Position numbers and translations under genes: made by a program
From: Halobacteriales archaeon QS_9_70_65
GTDB lineage: Archaea; Halobacteriota; Halobacteria; Halobacteriales; Haloarculaceae
Reading direction: 5' to 3'
DNA: 15,195 bases
NCBI GenBank assembly: GCA_003023535.1
Contig: PXSC01000036.1
Location: 1 to 15,195, forward strand
Shown here: positions 8,101 through 15,195 of the stretch, in pieces
Layout: every line of letters begins with the position of its first letter
Position numbering within the stretch: position 1 is the stretch's first letter
The notes under the pieces: model-generated
Seen by the model: only the letters and a program-made list of their open reading frames with translations
Told to the model about the DNA's origin: nothing
Databases searched by the model: none

Positions 8101-8475
8101 ATGTCGGATAAACAACCGGTCGGTATGGCGCTGACCGAGATCGACCACGTGGCCGCCGACGGCCAGATGGCGGAGTGTATCGACGATTGCTTCGAGGCCG
8201 CACAGGCCTGCGAGTGGTGCGCCGACGAGTGTGCGGACCTGGGCGAGGACATGGCCCGGTGCATCCGGCTGTGCCGTGACGTCGCCGACGTGGCGACGCT
8301 GCACGCCAGACTGATGGCGCGGAACTCGGCGGTCGAGTCGGACCTCGCCCGGACCTGCGCGGAGCTCTGCGAGGAGTGTGCCGACGAGTGCGCAGGGCAC
8401 GACCACGACCACTGCCGGACGTGCGCCGACGTGCTCCGGGAGTGCGCCGAGAGCTGTCGGACGATGGCGAGCTGA
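8101..8475 (+). CDS. cysteine-rich four-helix-bundle copper-binding protein (Csp/DUF326-like)
   Basis: The gene encodes 124 residues from ATG at 8101 (MSDKQPVGMALTEIDHVAAD); a second Met nine codons in is a possible alternative. Cysteines are regularly spaced along predicted helices: ECIDDC, CEWCADEC, CIRLC, CAELCEECADEC, then HDHDHC, C, EC and C near the end. This pattern is that of DUF326 and the Csp copper-storage proteins, where helix-facing cysteines in a four-helix bundle bind many Cu(I) ions. No export signal is seen, so it should be cytosolic like Csp3. Metal storage or detoxification is inferred from the family. It lies between phoU and AbrB-PhoU with separate spacing on both sides, so it is probably its own transcript. 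Confidence 0.88.
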   Translation: MSDKQPVGMALTEIDHVAADGQMAECIDDCFEAAQACEWCADECADLGEDMARCIRLCRDVADVATLHARLMARNSAVESDLARTCAELCEECADECAGHDHDHCRTCADVLRECAESCRTMAS

Positions 8476-8795
8476 GACTGCCGGCCGTAACTACCCGTAT
8501 CGATCCCATGGGAAGACGGATTTCTGGACGACGTCTCGCCGGACGTCGCAGGAGAGTCTCGAAGGAGCTACCCCAGGCGGTACGGACGGCTCGACGACAC
8601 GCTCCGTGGTCCCACGTACCGTTCCGTCGCGATTGCGTGCGTCTATATATTTTACGCGGCCTGACTTGCGGCTCCGCTTTCACTACGCTCGGATCGAATA
8701 GCCGATCCGAACCGCACCGGATTTCGGACGCTTCGTCGTTCTGTTGAACCTATATATTTCACCAGAGATTTATACTATCGGTGGGTACGGGCCGC
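8476..8795. promoter_or_regulatory. intergenic region with two TATA-like boxes and an inverted repeat, upstream of AbrB-PhoU
   Basis: A 14-bp copy of the cinA element's end (actgccggccgtaa, 8477-8490) follows the Csp stop at once. Two near-identical AT boxes occur at 8642-8654 (tctatatatttta) and 8749-8760 (cctatatatttc). The inverted repeat tcggatcg (8689-8696) / cgatccga (8703-8710), with a 6-bp spacer, lies about 85 nt before the start codon and could be an operator. The nearest TATA box (tttatact, 8769-8776) is placed for a leaderless AbrB-PhoU transcript. No gene is seen. Confidence 0.45.
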
Positions 8796-9791
8796 ATGGA
8801 GACCCGAAAGGTCCAGGTGACCGGCGGCTCGACGTACACGGTTTCGCTGCCGAAGGACTGGGCGACGCGAAACGACGTCAGCGGCGGCAGCGTCGTCGAG
8901 TTCTACCCCGAGGAGGACTCGTTGCTGTTGACGCCACAGCAGGACGAGCGGAAGGTCGAGGGGACCCTCGACATCGCCGGGCTGGAAAGCGACGAGCTGA
9001 CGCGGGCGGTCGTGACGATGTACGTCAGCGGCTTCGACGTCATCACCCTCGAGACCTCGCGGGTCAGCGCCGCCCAGCGGCGGACCATCCGGAAGACGAC
9101 CCAGGGGCTGGTCGGACTGGAGGTCATCGGCGAGACCTCCGAGCACGTCCGGCTGCAGGACCTGCTGGACTCCTCGGAGCTGTCGATGCACGACGCCATC
9201 ACGCGGATGCGGCTGGTTGCGACGACGATGCTGTCGGACGCCGTCACGGCGCTGCTGGAAAACGACGGCGACCTCGCGGCCGACGTCGCCCAGCGCGACG
9301 ACGACGTCGACCGGCTGTGGTCGATGGTCTCGCGGGTGTTCCGGTCGGTGCTGCGGGACCCCTCGACGGCGGCCACCATCGGCCTGGACCGGGAGACCTG
9401 TTTCGACTACCACTCCAGCGCCCGCCAGCTGGAGCGGGTCGGCGACCATGCAACGAAGATCGCGACCCACGCCGAGACGCTGTCGGCGCCGCCGACCGAC
9501 GCCGCCGACGCCATCGCCGAGCTCCAGGAGGAGGCCGCCGAGATAATCGAGATGGCCATGGACGCGCTGCTGGAGGACGATCCCGACCACGCGACCGACC
9601 TGGCCAACGACGCCCGCGAGCGCGTCACCGGCATCGACGAACTCGCCCGGTCGGTCGACGAGGAGATCCGGGAGCTGGAGCCGCAGGAGGCCCAGCTGCT
9701 CGGACTGGTCGTCGACTCGCTGTCCAGAAGCGCCGACTACGGCGGTAACGTCGCCGAGACGGCGCTGCAGAAGGCCGCCCCACGGCCCTGA
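8796..9791 (+). CDS. AbrB/SpoVT-domain PhoU-like regulator
   Basis: The gene encodes 331 residues starting METRKVQVTGGSTYTVSLPK; the frame opens five codons earlier at a GTG, but ATG 8796 fits both the family and the TATA spacing. Residues ~1-45 form a SpoVT/AbrB-type swapped-hairpin DNA-binding domain (GGSTYTVSLPKDWA...GGSVVEFYPEEDSLLL). The rest is helical and PhoU-like with two acidic motifs (DYHSSARQLERVGDHATKIATH, and a C-terminal SRSADYGGNVAETAL). This AbrB-PhoU arrangement is common in haloarchaea and is thought to control phosphate-dependent genes, acting as a DNA-binding relative of PhoU. It stands near phoU, supporting a phosphate role. The gene is intact and of normal length. Confidence 0.93.
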   Translation: METRKVQVTGGSTYTVSLPKDWATRNDVSGGSVVEFYPEEDSLLLTPQQDERKVEGTLDIAGLESDELTRAVVTMYVSGFDVITLETSRVSAAQRRTIRKTTQGLVGLEVIGETSEHVRLQDLLDSSELSMHDAITRMRLVATTMLSDAVTALLENDGDLAADVAQRDDDVDRLWSMVSRVFRSVLRDPSTAATIGLDRETCFDYHSSARQLERVGDHATKIATHAETLSAPPTDAADAIAELQEEAAEIIEMAMDALLEDDPDHATDLANDARERVTGIDELARSVDEEIRELEPQEAQLLGLVVDSLSRSADYGGNVAETALQKAAPRP

Positions 9792-9833
9792 GAACTTCGG
9801 CCGGCTTTTGTACGAGCCCGTCGTGTCACCGGT

Positions 9834-10505
9834 ATGCTGACCGAGCTCCGCGAGGGGGTGTGGTGGTACGAGTGTACCGGCGTCAACGCGTACCTCGTCG
9901 CCGACGGCGACGGCGTCACCGTCGTCGACACCGGGACGCCGTTCGACGCCGCGACCGTCGAAGAGGCCGTCGAGGCGGCGGGCTTCGGCCTCGGGGCCGT
10001 CGACCGGGTGCTGCTGACGCACTACGATCTCGACCACGTCGGCGCGGCCGCGAAGCTGGCCGTCGACGCGCCGGTGTACGCCGGCCGCGACGACGCCCCC
10101 TTCGTCGCCGGCGAGCGCCGTCCCCGCCTCGCCGGCGGGAAGTCGCTGCTCCAGTTGGCGGTCGGGCCGCTCGTACCGGACGTGCCGGACGACCGCGTCC
10201 ACCCGGTCGCCGACGGCGACGAGATCGGCGGCTTCACCGCCTACCACACGCCCGGCCACACCCCCGGTCACGTCGCCTTCGTCCACGAGGACCGCAGCGT
10301 CGCCCTCGTCGGCGATCTCGTCGTCGAGCGGGGCGGGGAGCTGCGGCCCTCGCCGTGGTTCATCTCCTACGACGCCGGCCGCGTCGCCGACAGTATCGAC
10401 CGGTTCGCGACCGACGCCCCCGGCTTCGAGGCCATCGGGATGGGCCACGGCACGCCGTTCGAGACCGGCGGCAGCGACCGGCTGGCAGCGCTTGCCGACC
10501 GGTGA
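9834..10505 (+). CDS. metallo-beta-lactamase-fold hydrolase
   Basis: The gene encodes 223 residues from ATG at 9834, with a TATA-like cttttgtacg about 27 nt upstream (leaderless). The family's order is present: 'VNAYLVADGDGVTVVDTG' first strands, 'VLLTHYDLDHVGAAAKL' as the metal site in the variant H-x-D-x-D-H form, 'HTPGHTPGHVAFV' with the third metal histidine, 'VALVGDLVV' with the bridging aspartate and 'IGMGHGTPF' with the last histidine. It probably binds two metal ions and hydrolyses an ester, thioester or lactone; the substrate is unknown. The stop is separated by one base from the convergent stop of the next gene. Confidence 0.92.
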   Translation: MLTELREGVWWYECTGVNAYLVADGDGVTVVDTGTPFDAATVEEAVEAAGFGLGAVDRVLLTHYDLDHVGAAAKLAVDAPVYAGRDDAPFVAGERRPRLAGGKSLLQLAVGPLVPDVPDDRVHPVADGDEIGGFTAYHTPGHTPGHVAFVHEDRSVALVGDLVVERGGELRPSPWFISYDAGRVADSIDRFATDAPGFEAIGMGHGTPFETGGSDRLAALADR

Positions 10506-10506
10506 G

Positions 10507-10827
10507 TTAGAGTATCTCCTCGGCGACGGCCGCCGGCCCCAGCAGTTCGGGGTCGACGATGTGGCCGGCCTGGCCCTTGACGAACTCCGGGACGGACTCG
10601 CGGGCGTAGACGACCACCCGCAGGTCGGGGTTGAGGTCGACGGCGATGGGGACGCTCGTCGCGAGGTCGGCGTCGGTCACCACGAGGACGTCCGCCTCGA
10701 CGATGCCCGCCTCTTCGAGGGCCGGCCGGTCGGCGGTGCCGGCGGCGTGGCTCACCTCGGCGCCGCCGTCGGCCAGCGCCTCGCTCAGCCCCTCGGGGTC
10801 GTCGCCCGCGACGACGACCTCACTCAT
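10507..10827 (-). CDS. small Rossmann-like protein at the end of the pyrG-guaAb operon (DUF7126-like)
   Basis: The gene encodes 106 residues from ATG at 10825-10827, overlapping the guaAb end by 8 bases. The sequence opens [20 protein letters not shown], a beta-alpha nucleotide-binding start, followed by '[32 protein letters not shown]' and '[19 protein letters not shown]', much like the NAD-binding half of TrkA-N domains. Haloarchaeal copies next to guaA are often mislabelled 'CTP synthetase' from their position; I recall the family as DUF7126. The tight coupling suggests a link to nucleotide synthesis, but no biochemical role is known to me. Confidence 0.85.
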   Translation of the reverse strand: MSEVVVAGDDPEGLSEALADGGAEVSHAAGTADRPALEEAGIVEADVLVVTDADLATSVPIAVDLNPDLRVVVYARESVPEFVKGQAGHIVDPELLGPAAVAEEIL

Positions 10828-11560
10828 ACTCGATCGTGGCCGGCGGCTTGTGCGTCACGTCGTAGACGACGCGAGAGACGTCGTCGCGGGCGCCGGTGAT
10901 CCGCGACTGGATGCGCTGCAGCGTCTCCCAGTCGATCTCCTGGGCCCGGGCGGTCATGCCGTCCCGCGATTCGACCGAGCGGACCGACACCACCCACCCG
11001 TGGACCCGGTTGTCGCCCTTGGATTCGAGGTCGAGTTCGCGGGCCACCTCCCGGACCTCGTCCTTGTAGAGGTCCCGCATGGGTTCGACGATGCCGTCGA
11101 AGTCGACCCGCTCGGGCAGGCCGCCGACGTTGTGATGGGACTTGATGGTGCCCTCCGACTCGATGCGGTCGGGGTAGATCGTGCCCTGGACCAGGTGATC
11201 GGCGTCGACCTCGCGGGCGACGGTCTCGAACTCGCGGATGAACCGCTCGCCGATGGCGTGGCGCTTCTCCTCGGGATCGGTGACCCCTGAAAGGGCATCG
11301 AGGAACCGCTCGCGGGCGTCGACGATCCGGAGACGCTCCATGTAATCGAACGTCTCGCGGACGCCCTCGGTTTCGCCCTTCCGCATCAGCCCGGTGTCGA
11401 CGTAGACGGGCGTCAGCCGGTCGCCCAGCGCCTCGTAGGCGAGGGCGGCGGCCGTCGAGGAGTCGACGCCGCCCGACAGCGCGATGACGGCGTGGCCGTC
11501 GCCGACCGCGTCGTCGATCTCGTCGATCTTCTCGGCGACGAACGCCTCGGGATCGACCAT
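10820..11560 (-). CDS. guaAb: GMP synthase, ATP-pyrophosphatase subunit B, with an internal in-frame loss
   Basis: The gene starts [20 protein letters not shown] at ATG 11558-11560, sharing one base with the pyrG stop (TGATG), so translation is coupled. The PP-loop [15 protein letters not shown], '[12 protein letters not shown]' and '[15 protein letters not shown]' are present, as is the C-terminal dimerisation part ending KPPATIEYE. The subunit amidates XMP to GMP with ammonia from a separate glutaminase subunit (guaAa, not in the window). The length is 246 residues against about 305 in relatives. The text runs [11 protein letters not shown] then directly [17 protein letters not shown]: about 58 residues, including the highly conserved PFPGPGLxxR stretch, are missing at about 11018-11026 without frame loss. 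An active enzyme is doubtful. Confidence 0.88.
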   Translation of the reverse strand: MVDPEAFVAEKIDEIDDAVGDGHAVIALSGGVDSSTAAALAYEALGDRLTPVYVDTGLMRKGETEGVRETFDYMERLRIVDARERFLDALSGVTDPEEKRHAIGERFIREFETVAREVDADHLVQGTIYPDRIESEGTIKSHHNVGGLPERVDFDGIVEPMRDLYKDEVREVARELDLESKGDNRVHGWVVSVRSVESRDGMTARAQEIDWETLQRIQSRITGARDDVSRVVYDVTHKPPATIEYE

Positions 11561-13206
11561 CAGGCCGTCACCTCGCCGGCGTCGGTCTCGGCGCCCTCGA
11601 GGACGGTCTCCACGAGCGCGACGAACGGCGGCGACGCCCGCCCCGGCCGCGAACGGAACTCCGGGTGGAACTGGGTTCCGAAGAAGAACGGATGATCGTC
11701 GAGTTCGAGGATCTCCATTCGATTGCCGGCGCGCCCGGAGAAGACCATCCCTTCCCGTTCGATGGCCTCGATGTACTCGGGGTTGACCTCGTAGCGGTGG
11801 CGGTGCCGCTCGGTGCAGGAGTCGGCGCCGTACACTTCGTGGGCGAGCGTGCCCGCCTCGACGTCGGTCTCGTGGGCGCCGAGCCGCATCGTTCCGCCCA
11901 TGTCCTCGACCTCGTACTGCTCGGGCAGGATGTCGATGACCGGGTGGGGGGTCTCCTCGTCGACCTCCGCGGAGTGAGCCCCCTCCAACTCGCAGACGTT
12001 GCGCGCGAACTCGACGACGGCCATCTGGAAGCCGAGACAGAGCCCCAGGAACGGCACGTCCTGTTCGCGGGCGTACCGGACGACGTCGATCTTGCCGTCG
12101 AGGCCGCGGGCGCCGAAGCCGCCGGGGACGACGACCCCGTCGGCCCGCCGGAGGCGGTCGGCGTGGGCCGCCTCCATCTCGTCGGTGTCGACCCACAGCA
12201 CCTCGACGTCGGTGTTCGTCTCGAAGCCCGCGTGCTTGAGCGCCTCGTGGATGGAGATGTAGGCGTCCTCGAGGTCGTACTTGCCGGCGAGGGCGATCTC
12301 GACGGTGTCGGTCGTCTCGCCGGTGACGACCTCGCGCCACTCGTCCGCCCGGTCGGCCGGCGACGCTGCCGTCTCCTCGAGATCGAGCCGCTCCATGACG
12401 TACTCGTCGAGGCCTTCCTCTTCGACCATCAGCGGGACGCGGTAGATGTCCTCGACGTCGGGGTTCGAGAAGACGGCCTCGACGGGGACGTCGCAGAACA
12501 GCGCGATCTTCTCTTTCGTTTTCGGCTCGAGGCGGTCCTCACAGCGCCCGACCACGACGTCGGGCTGGAGGCCGATGGAGCGGAGTTCCTTGATGGAGTG
12601 CTGGGTCGGCTTGGTCTTCTGCTCGCCGGCCTGGGAGTACGGCACCAGCGTGACGTGGGCGAAGAGGATGTCCTCGTCGTCTTCCTCGTGGGCGAACTGC
12701 CGCAGCGCCTCCAGGTACGGCATTCCCTCGATGTCGCCGACGGTGCCGCCGACCTCGACCAGACAGATGTCGTTGCCCTCGGCGGCCTCCCGGATGCGGC
12801 GCTTGATGTCGTCGGTGACGTGCGGGATGATCTGGACGGTGTTTCCGAGGTAGTCGCCGGCCCGCTCCTTCTCGATGACGTGGCGGTAGGCCTTCCCCGT
12901 CGTGACGTTGTGGTCGAACGTCATGTCGACGTCGAGGAACCGCTCGTAGTTGCCCAGGTCGAGATCGACCTCGCCGCCGTCCTTCAGGACGTACACCTCG
13001 CCGTGCTGGTAGGGGTTCATCGTCCCCGCGTCGACGTTGAGATAGGGGTCGATCTTCACCGCCGTCACGTCGAAGCCGGCGTCGGCGAGCAGCCGACCCG
13101 TGCTCGCGGCGGTGATGCCCTTGCCCAGCCCGGACATCACCCCGCCGGTGACGAAGATGAACTTGTTCCCCAGAGAAGGGTCGTACCCAGTAAGCTCCGT
13201 CGGCAT
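11560..13206 (-). CDS. pyrG: CTP synthase
   Basis: The gene encodes 548 residues from ATG at 13204-13206; a GTG two codons upstream (13210-13212) is also possible but less likely. It makes CTP from UTP, ATP and glutamine. The synthase half shows [20 protein letters not shown] (nucleotide loop), '[24 protein letters not shown]', '[18 protein letters not shown]' and 'KTKPTQHS'. The glutaminase half has [12 protein letters not shown] with the nucleophile Cys, and 'GTQFHPEF' with the His-Glu pair. No internal loss is seen. It leads an operon with guaAb and the small Rossmann gene; an AT-rich ggtttag near 13230-13240 on the minus strand fits a leaderless promoter. Confidence 0.97.
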   Translation of the reverse strand: MPTELTGYDPSLGNKFIFVTGGVMSGLGKGITAASTGRLLADAGFDVTAVKIDPYLNVDAGTMNPYQHGEVYVLKDGGEVDLDLGNYERFLDVDMTFDHNVTTGKAYRHVIEKERAGDYLGNTVQIIPHVTDDIKRRIREAAEGNDICLVEVGGTVGDIEGMPYLEALRQFAHEEDDEDILFAHVTLVPYSQAGEQKTKPTQHSIKELRSIGLQPDVVVGRCEDRLEPKTKEKIALFCDVPVEAVFSNPDVEDIYRVPLMVEEEGLDEYVMERLDLEETAASPADRADEWREVVTGETTDTVEIALAGKYDLEDAYISIHEALKHAGFETNTDVEVLWVDTDEMEAAHADRLRRADGVVVPGGFGARGLDGKIDVVRYAREQDVPFLGLCLGFQMAVVEFARNVCELEGAHSAEVDEETPHPVIDILPEQYEVEDMGGTMRLGAHETDVEAGTLAHEVYGADSCTERHRHRYEVNPEYIEAIEREGMVFSGRAGNRMEILELDDHPFFFGTQFHPEFRSRPGRASPPFVALVETVLEGAETDAGEVTA

Positions 13207-13212
13207 ACCCAC

Positions 13213-13347
13213 GGTGCGCGAGCGTCCGACTAAACCGTTACGGACCGGCCGCTCGGCCCGGACGAACGGTCGCTCGGCCCGCCCCGTCAGCGGCGGTCGT
13301 AGGTGGGCGGCAGCGGCTCCGCCGGCGGTAGTCGACCGACTGTGACG
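13213..13347. other. GC-rich gap between the alpha/beta hydrolase and pyrG
   Basis: It holds the likely pyrG promoter and a short direct repeat (cgctcggcccg, about 13249-13259 and 13271-13281). No gene is seen. One reading frame would add a proline-rich tail after the hydrolase stop, but only after a frameshift. Confidence 0.4.
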
Positions 13348-13932
13348 TCAGCAGAGCAGCGGCGCCAGCCGGTCGGCGACCGTCTCGCCCTGCCCGACGA
13401 AGAAGTGGTCGGCGCCGACGGCCGCGACCAGCCCGTCGCGGGCCCGGACCCGTTCGGCGACCGCCTCGGCGTCGACGGTGGTGTCCCGCTCGCCGTAGAC
13501 GATCCCGACCGGGCAGTCGACGTCGCCGACGGCACGGACCGCGTCGACGCCGCCGTCGAGCCGCGCCGCCGGCGCCAGGACGCCGACGGCCGCCGGCGGA
13601 TGTCCGGCCCGGCTCTCGGCGGCGGCCGCCGCCAGCGCCAGACAGCCGCCGAAGCTGTAGCCGAACAGCGACGCCGACGCGTGGCGGTCCCGCGCCCACG
13701 CGAGGGCGTCCCGGACGTCCGATAGCTCGCCGTCGCCGCCGTCCCAAGCGCCGTAGTCGAATCGGAGACAGGCGCAGTCGACGGCGTCGCTCACCGCCCG
13801 CAGGACCCGGTCGGTGCGGCTGCCGCCCATCTCCGGGTGCGGCGGGCAGGCGACGACACACCGGTCGGCGTCGGGGGCGTCGAGCGTCCCCCGGACGTCG
13901 CGGGCCGACGGGACGAGTACCTCCTCGCTCAT
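13348..13932 (-). CDS. alpha/beta hydrolase (dienelactone-hydrolase-like)
   Basis: The gene encodes 194 residues from the ATG at 13930-13932 (MSEEVLVPSARDVRGTLDAP); a Met three codons upstream (13939-13941) is possible. Family features are the oxyanion region 'CVVACPPHPEMGGSR', 'CLRFDYGAWDGGDGELSDV', the nucleophile elbow LFGYSFGGCLALAAA with Ser, 'VGIVYGERDTTVD' with the catalytic Asp, and 'VGADHFFVG' with the catalytic His. The fold and triad support a small serine hydrolase acting on an unknown ester or lactone. The start region shares an AT-rich promoter gap with the divergent pspA. Same strand as pyrG, 141 nt upstream of its start, probably transcribed separately. Confidence 0.88.
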   Translation of the reverse strand: MSEEVLVPSARDVRGTLDAPDADRCVVACPPHPEMGGSRTDRVLRAVSDAVDCACLRFDYGAWDGGDGELSDVRDALAWARDRHASASLFGYSFGGCLALAAAAAESRAGHPPAAVGVLAPAARLDGGVDAVRAVGDVDCPVGIVYGERDTTVDAEAVAERVRARDGLVAAVGADHFFVGQGETVADRLAPLLC

Positions 13933-13975
13933 GTCGGCCATTCGGGACCGTCGTCCTTCAGCCTGACCCGCAGCA

Positions 13976-13990
13976 CGGTTTTTTAATCTC
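13976..13990. promoter_or_regulatory. shared AT-rich box of the divergent hydrolase/pspA promoters
   Basis: gttttttaatctc (13978-13990) lies about 27 nt before the pspA ATG at 14011, fitting leaderless transcription. Read on the other strand it offers agattaaaaaac about 40 nt before the hydrolase start. Confidence 0.5.
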
Positions 13991-14010
13991 TGGGGCCACA
14001 TAGACCGCGT

Positions 14011-14883
14011 ATGGGCATCCTCTCGCGGGCATCGTACGTCATCCGGTCGAAGGTCAACGCGGCGCTGAACCGCGCGGAAGACCCCTCCGAGACGCTGGAC
14101 TACTCCTACGAGAAGCTGCGCGACGAGCTGCAGGACGTCAAGAAGGGAATCGCGGACCTGACGACCCAGAAGAAGCGACTCGAGATTCAAAAGCGGCGTC
14201 TCGAGGACAACGTCGAGAAGCACAACAACCAGGCCAGACAGGCCGTCGAACAGGGCCGTGACGACCTCGCCAGAAAGGCCCTGGAGAAGAAAAACGAAAA
14301 GATGTCGCAGATCGAGGACCTAGAGGCGCAGATCGCCGACCTCCAGAACACCCAGGACGATCTCGTCGAGAAGAAAAACGAGCTCCGGAGCCGCATCGAG
14401 GAGTTCCGCACCGAAAAGGAGACGATCAAGGCCCGCCACGAGGCCGCCGAGGCCAGCGCCCGGGTGAGCGAGGCGATGACCGGCGCCGGCGACGAGATGG
14501 AGAACATCTCCCGTTCCATCGAACGCGCAAAGGAAGACACCAAGGACATGGAAGCGCGTGCGGCCGCGATGGACGAACTGGAGCAAAGCGGCGCCCTCGA
14601 GGGGGCGCTGTCCGACGGCGACCAGATCGACCAGGAACTCGAGGAGATGCGCCGCGAGGGCGAGGTCGAAACCGAACTGGAGACGCTGAAGGCCGAGACC
14701 GGCGACGGCGTTGAGGCGAGCGCCGACGGTAACCCCGACGTCGACGTCGAAACCGATGCGGATCCCGAGATCGAGGCCGAACTCGAGGACCTGAAGGAAG
14801 AGGAAACGGAAGGAGACGCCGACGCCGAAGGCGCTGCCGAGGGCGCCGCCGAGAGTACCGCCGAGAGCACCGACGAGGAGTGA
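14011..14883 (+). CDS. pspA: PspA/IM30 (Vipp1)-family membrane-stress protein with acidic tail
   Basis: The gene encodes 290 residues from ATG at 14011: MGILSRASYVIRSKVNAALN, the amphipathic membrane-binding helix of the family, then 'AEDPSETLDYSYEKLRDELQDVKKGIADL'. Residues ~25-190 form a long coiled coil rich in K/E (QKKRLEIQKRRLEDNVEKHN; KKNELRSRIEEFRTEKETIK). The last ~80 residues are very acidic and low in complexity (EEMRREGEVETELETL; EGAAEGAAESTAESTDEE), a haloarchaeal feature. PspA/Vipp1 proteins form ESCRT-III-like rods that bind and protect the membrane. No pspF-type regulator is seen. It ends 12 bp before the convergent thrS stop. Confidence 0.93.
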   Translation: MGILSRASYVIRSKVNAALNRAEDPSETLDYSYEKLRDELQDVKKGIADLTTQKKRLEIQKRRLEDNVEKHNNQARQAVEQGRDDLARKALEKKNEKMSQIEDLEAQIADLQNTQDDLVEKKNELRSRIEEFRTEKETIKARHEAAEASARVSEAMTGAGDEMENISRSIERAKEDTKDMEARAAAMDELEQSGALEGALSDGDQIDQELEEMRREGEVETELETLKAETGDGVEASADGNPDVDVETDADPEIEAELEDLKEEETEGDADAEGAAEGAAESTAESTDEE

Positions 14884-14895
14884 CGGGAACGGCGA

Positions 14896-15195
14896 CTACC
14901 TAACGAAGTCCGGCTCGACCCGCTTCTCCGCGACCTCCGCGCGGAGGTGCTCGCGGAACGTCTCGACGTCGACGCCGTTGCGCTCGGCCTCGAAGCGGTC
15001 CCGCACGGAGACGGTGCCGGCCTGCTCCTCGTCGTCGCCGACGATGAGCATGTACGGCACCCGGTCGTCGTGGGCCTGCTGTATCTTCTTGCCGATGGTC
15101 CAGGAGCGGCCCTCGATCTCGACGCGGAACTCGTCGAGATACCGGTTTTTGACCTGCTTGGCGTAGCCGAGGTTGTCGTCGGAGATGGGCAGGAC
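14896..15195 (-). CDS. thrS: threonyl-tRNA synthetase, C-terminal part (runs off the window)
   Basis: 99 residues are visible, ending VEPDFVR-stop at 14896-14898. They form the anticodon-binding domain: [20 protein letters not shown], '[44 protein letters not shown]', then '[21 protein letters not shown]'. The 'GKKIQQA...P(Y/F)MLIVGDxE...G(T)VSVR' order is diagnostic of ThrRS among class II synthetases. The catalytic core lies beyond the window. Confidence 0.95.
   Translation of the reverse strand, partial: VLPISDDNLGYAKQVKNRYLDEFRVEIEGRSWTIGKKIQQAHDDRVPYMLIVGDDEEQAGTVSVRDRFEAERNGVDVETFREHLRAEVAEKRVEPDFVR

Noticed and set aside
7810..8412. Upstream extension of the phoU frame by about 200 codons
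   Set aside because: The extension crosses the phoU promoter and runs antisense to the Csp gene; PhoU homologues start at the Met at 7809.
8775..10448. 557-codon frame opposite AbrB-PhoU and the MBL hydrolase
   Set aside because: Antisense shadow of two well-supported genes; composition (V/G/D/R-rich) and lack of motifs fit a GC artefact.
11561..12340. Upstream extension of the guaAb frame into pyrG
   Set aside because: It is a shadow of pyrG in another frame, rich in R/G/P; guaAb starts at the ATG overlapping the pyrG stop.
13287..13347. Proline-rich frame after the alpha/beta hydrolase stop
   Set aside because: It needs a frameshift in an otherwise complete gene, and the hydrolase already has normal length and triad.

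Overview
The window comes from a haloarchaeon (class Halobacteria). The DNA is GC-rich and the proteins are strongly acidic. Most promoters have a TATA box about 25-30 nt before the start codon, which implies leaderless transcripts. The gene families are haloarchaeal: CDC48, a lipoprotein with the DUF6517 look, the pyrG-guaAb-small Rossmann protein operon, an AbrB-PhoU fusion and PspA with an acidic tail. I cannot name the genus from sequence alone.

Layout. 1-391: 5' part of an EamA/DMT transporter on the minus strand, running off the window. 392-1451: no intact gene; it holds a GC-rich hairpin at 1121-1162 resembling the 3' end of an IS1341-type (TnpB) element. 1452-3556: cdc48, broken by an internal deletion. 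3557-4888: structured non-coding DNA, then a lower-GC island with two overlapping small genes that look like an accessory or toxin-antitoxin-type pair. 4889-5243: gene debris, namely the C-terminal third of a second phoU and the last ~20 codons of a second cdc48-like gene. 5240-5896: secreted lipoprotein. 6041-6859: cinA/MoaB-like gene broken by a 110-bp inverted-repeat element and by a small deletion. 7132-9791: phosphate-linked block of phoU, a cysteine-rich Csp/DUF326 copper-binding protein and AbrB-PhoU. 9834-10505: metallo-beta-lactamase-fold hydrolase. 10507-13206: operon pyrG -> guaAb -> small Rossmann protein on the minus strand. 13348-13932: alpha/beta hydrolase. 14011-14883: PspA. 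14896-15195: C-terminus of thrS, running off the window.

Function. The right half is housekeeping: CTP and GMP synthesis are translationally coupled, and PspA and ThrRS are close neighbours. The left half shows decay and rearrangement. Three core genes carry clean internal losses relative to their families: cdc48 (~118 bp, frameshifting), cinA (~11 bp, frameshifting) and guaAb (~58 codons, in frame). Real gene decay and assembly or sequencing collapse both remain possible, and loss in guaAb, normally essential, makes the artefact explanation important.

The most unusual non-coding signals are: a conserved 3'-end cassette (T5, variable hairpin, A5) just after the stops of cdc48, phoU and the phoU relic; a downstream hairpin whose stem shows compensatory changes between two copies; the 110-bp element in cinA with 16-bp inverted ends and no target duplication; and a matching 14-bp solo end after the Csp gene.
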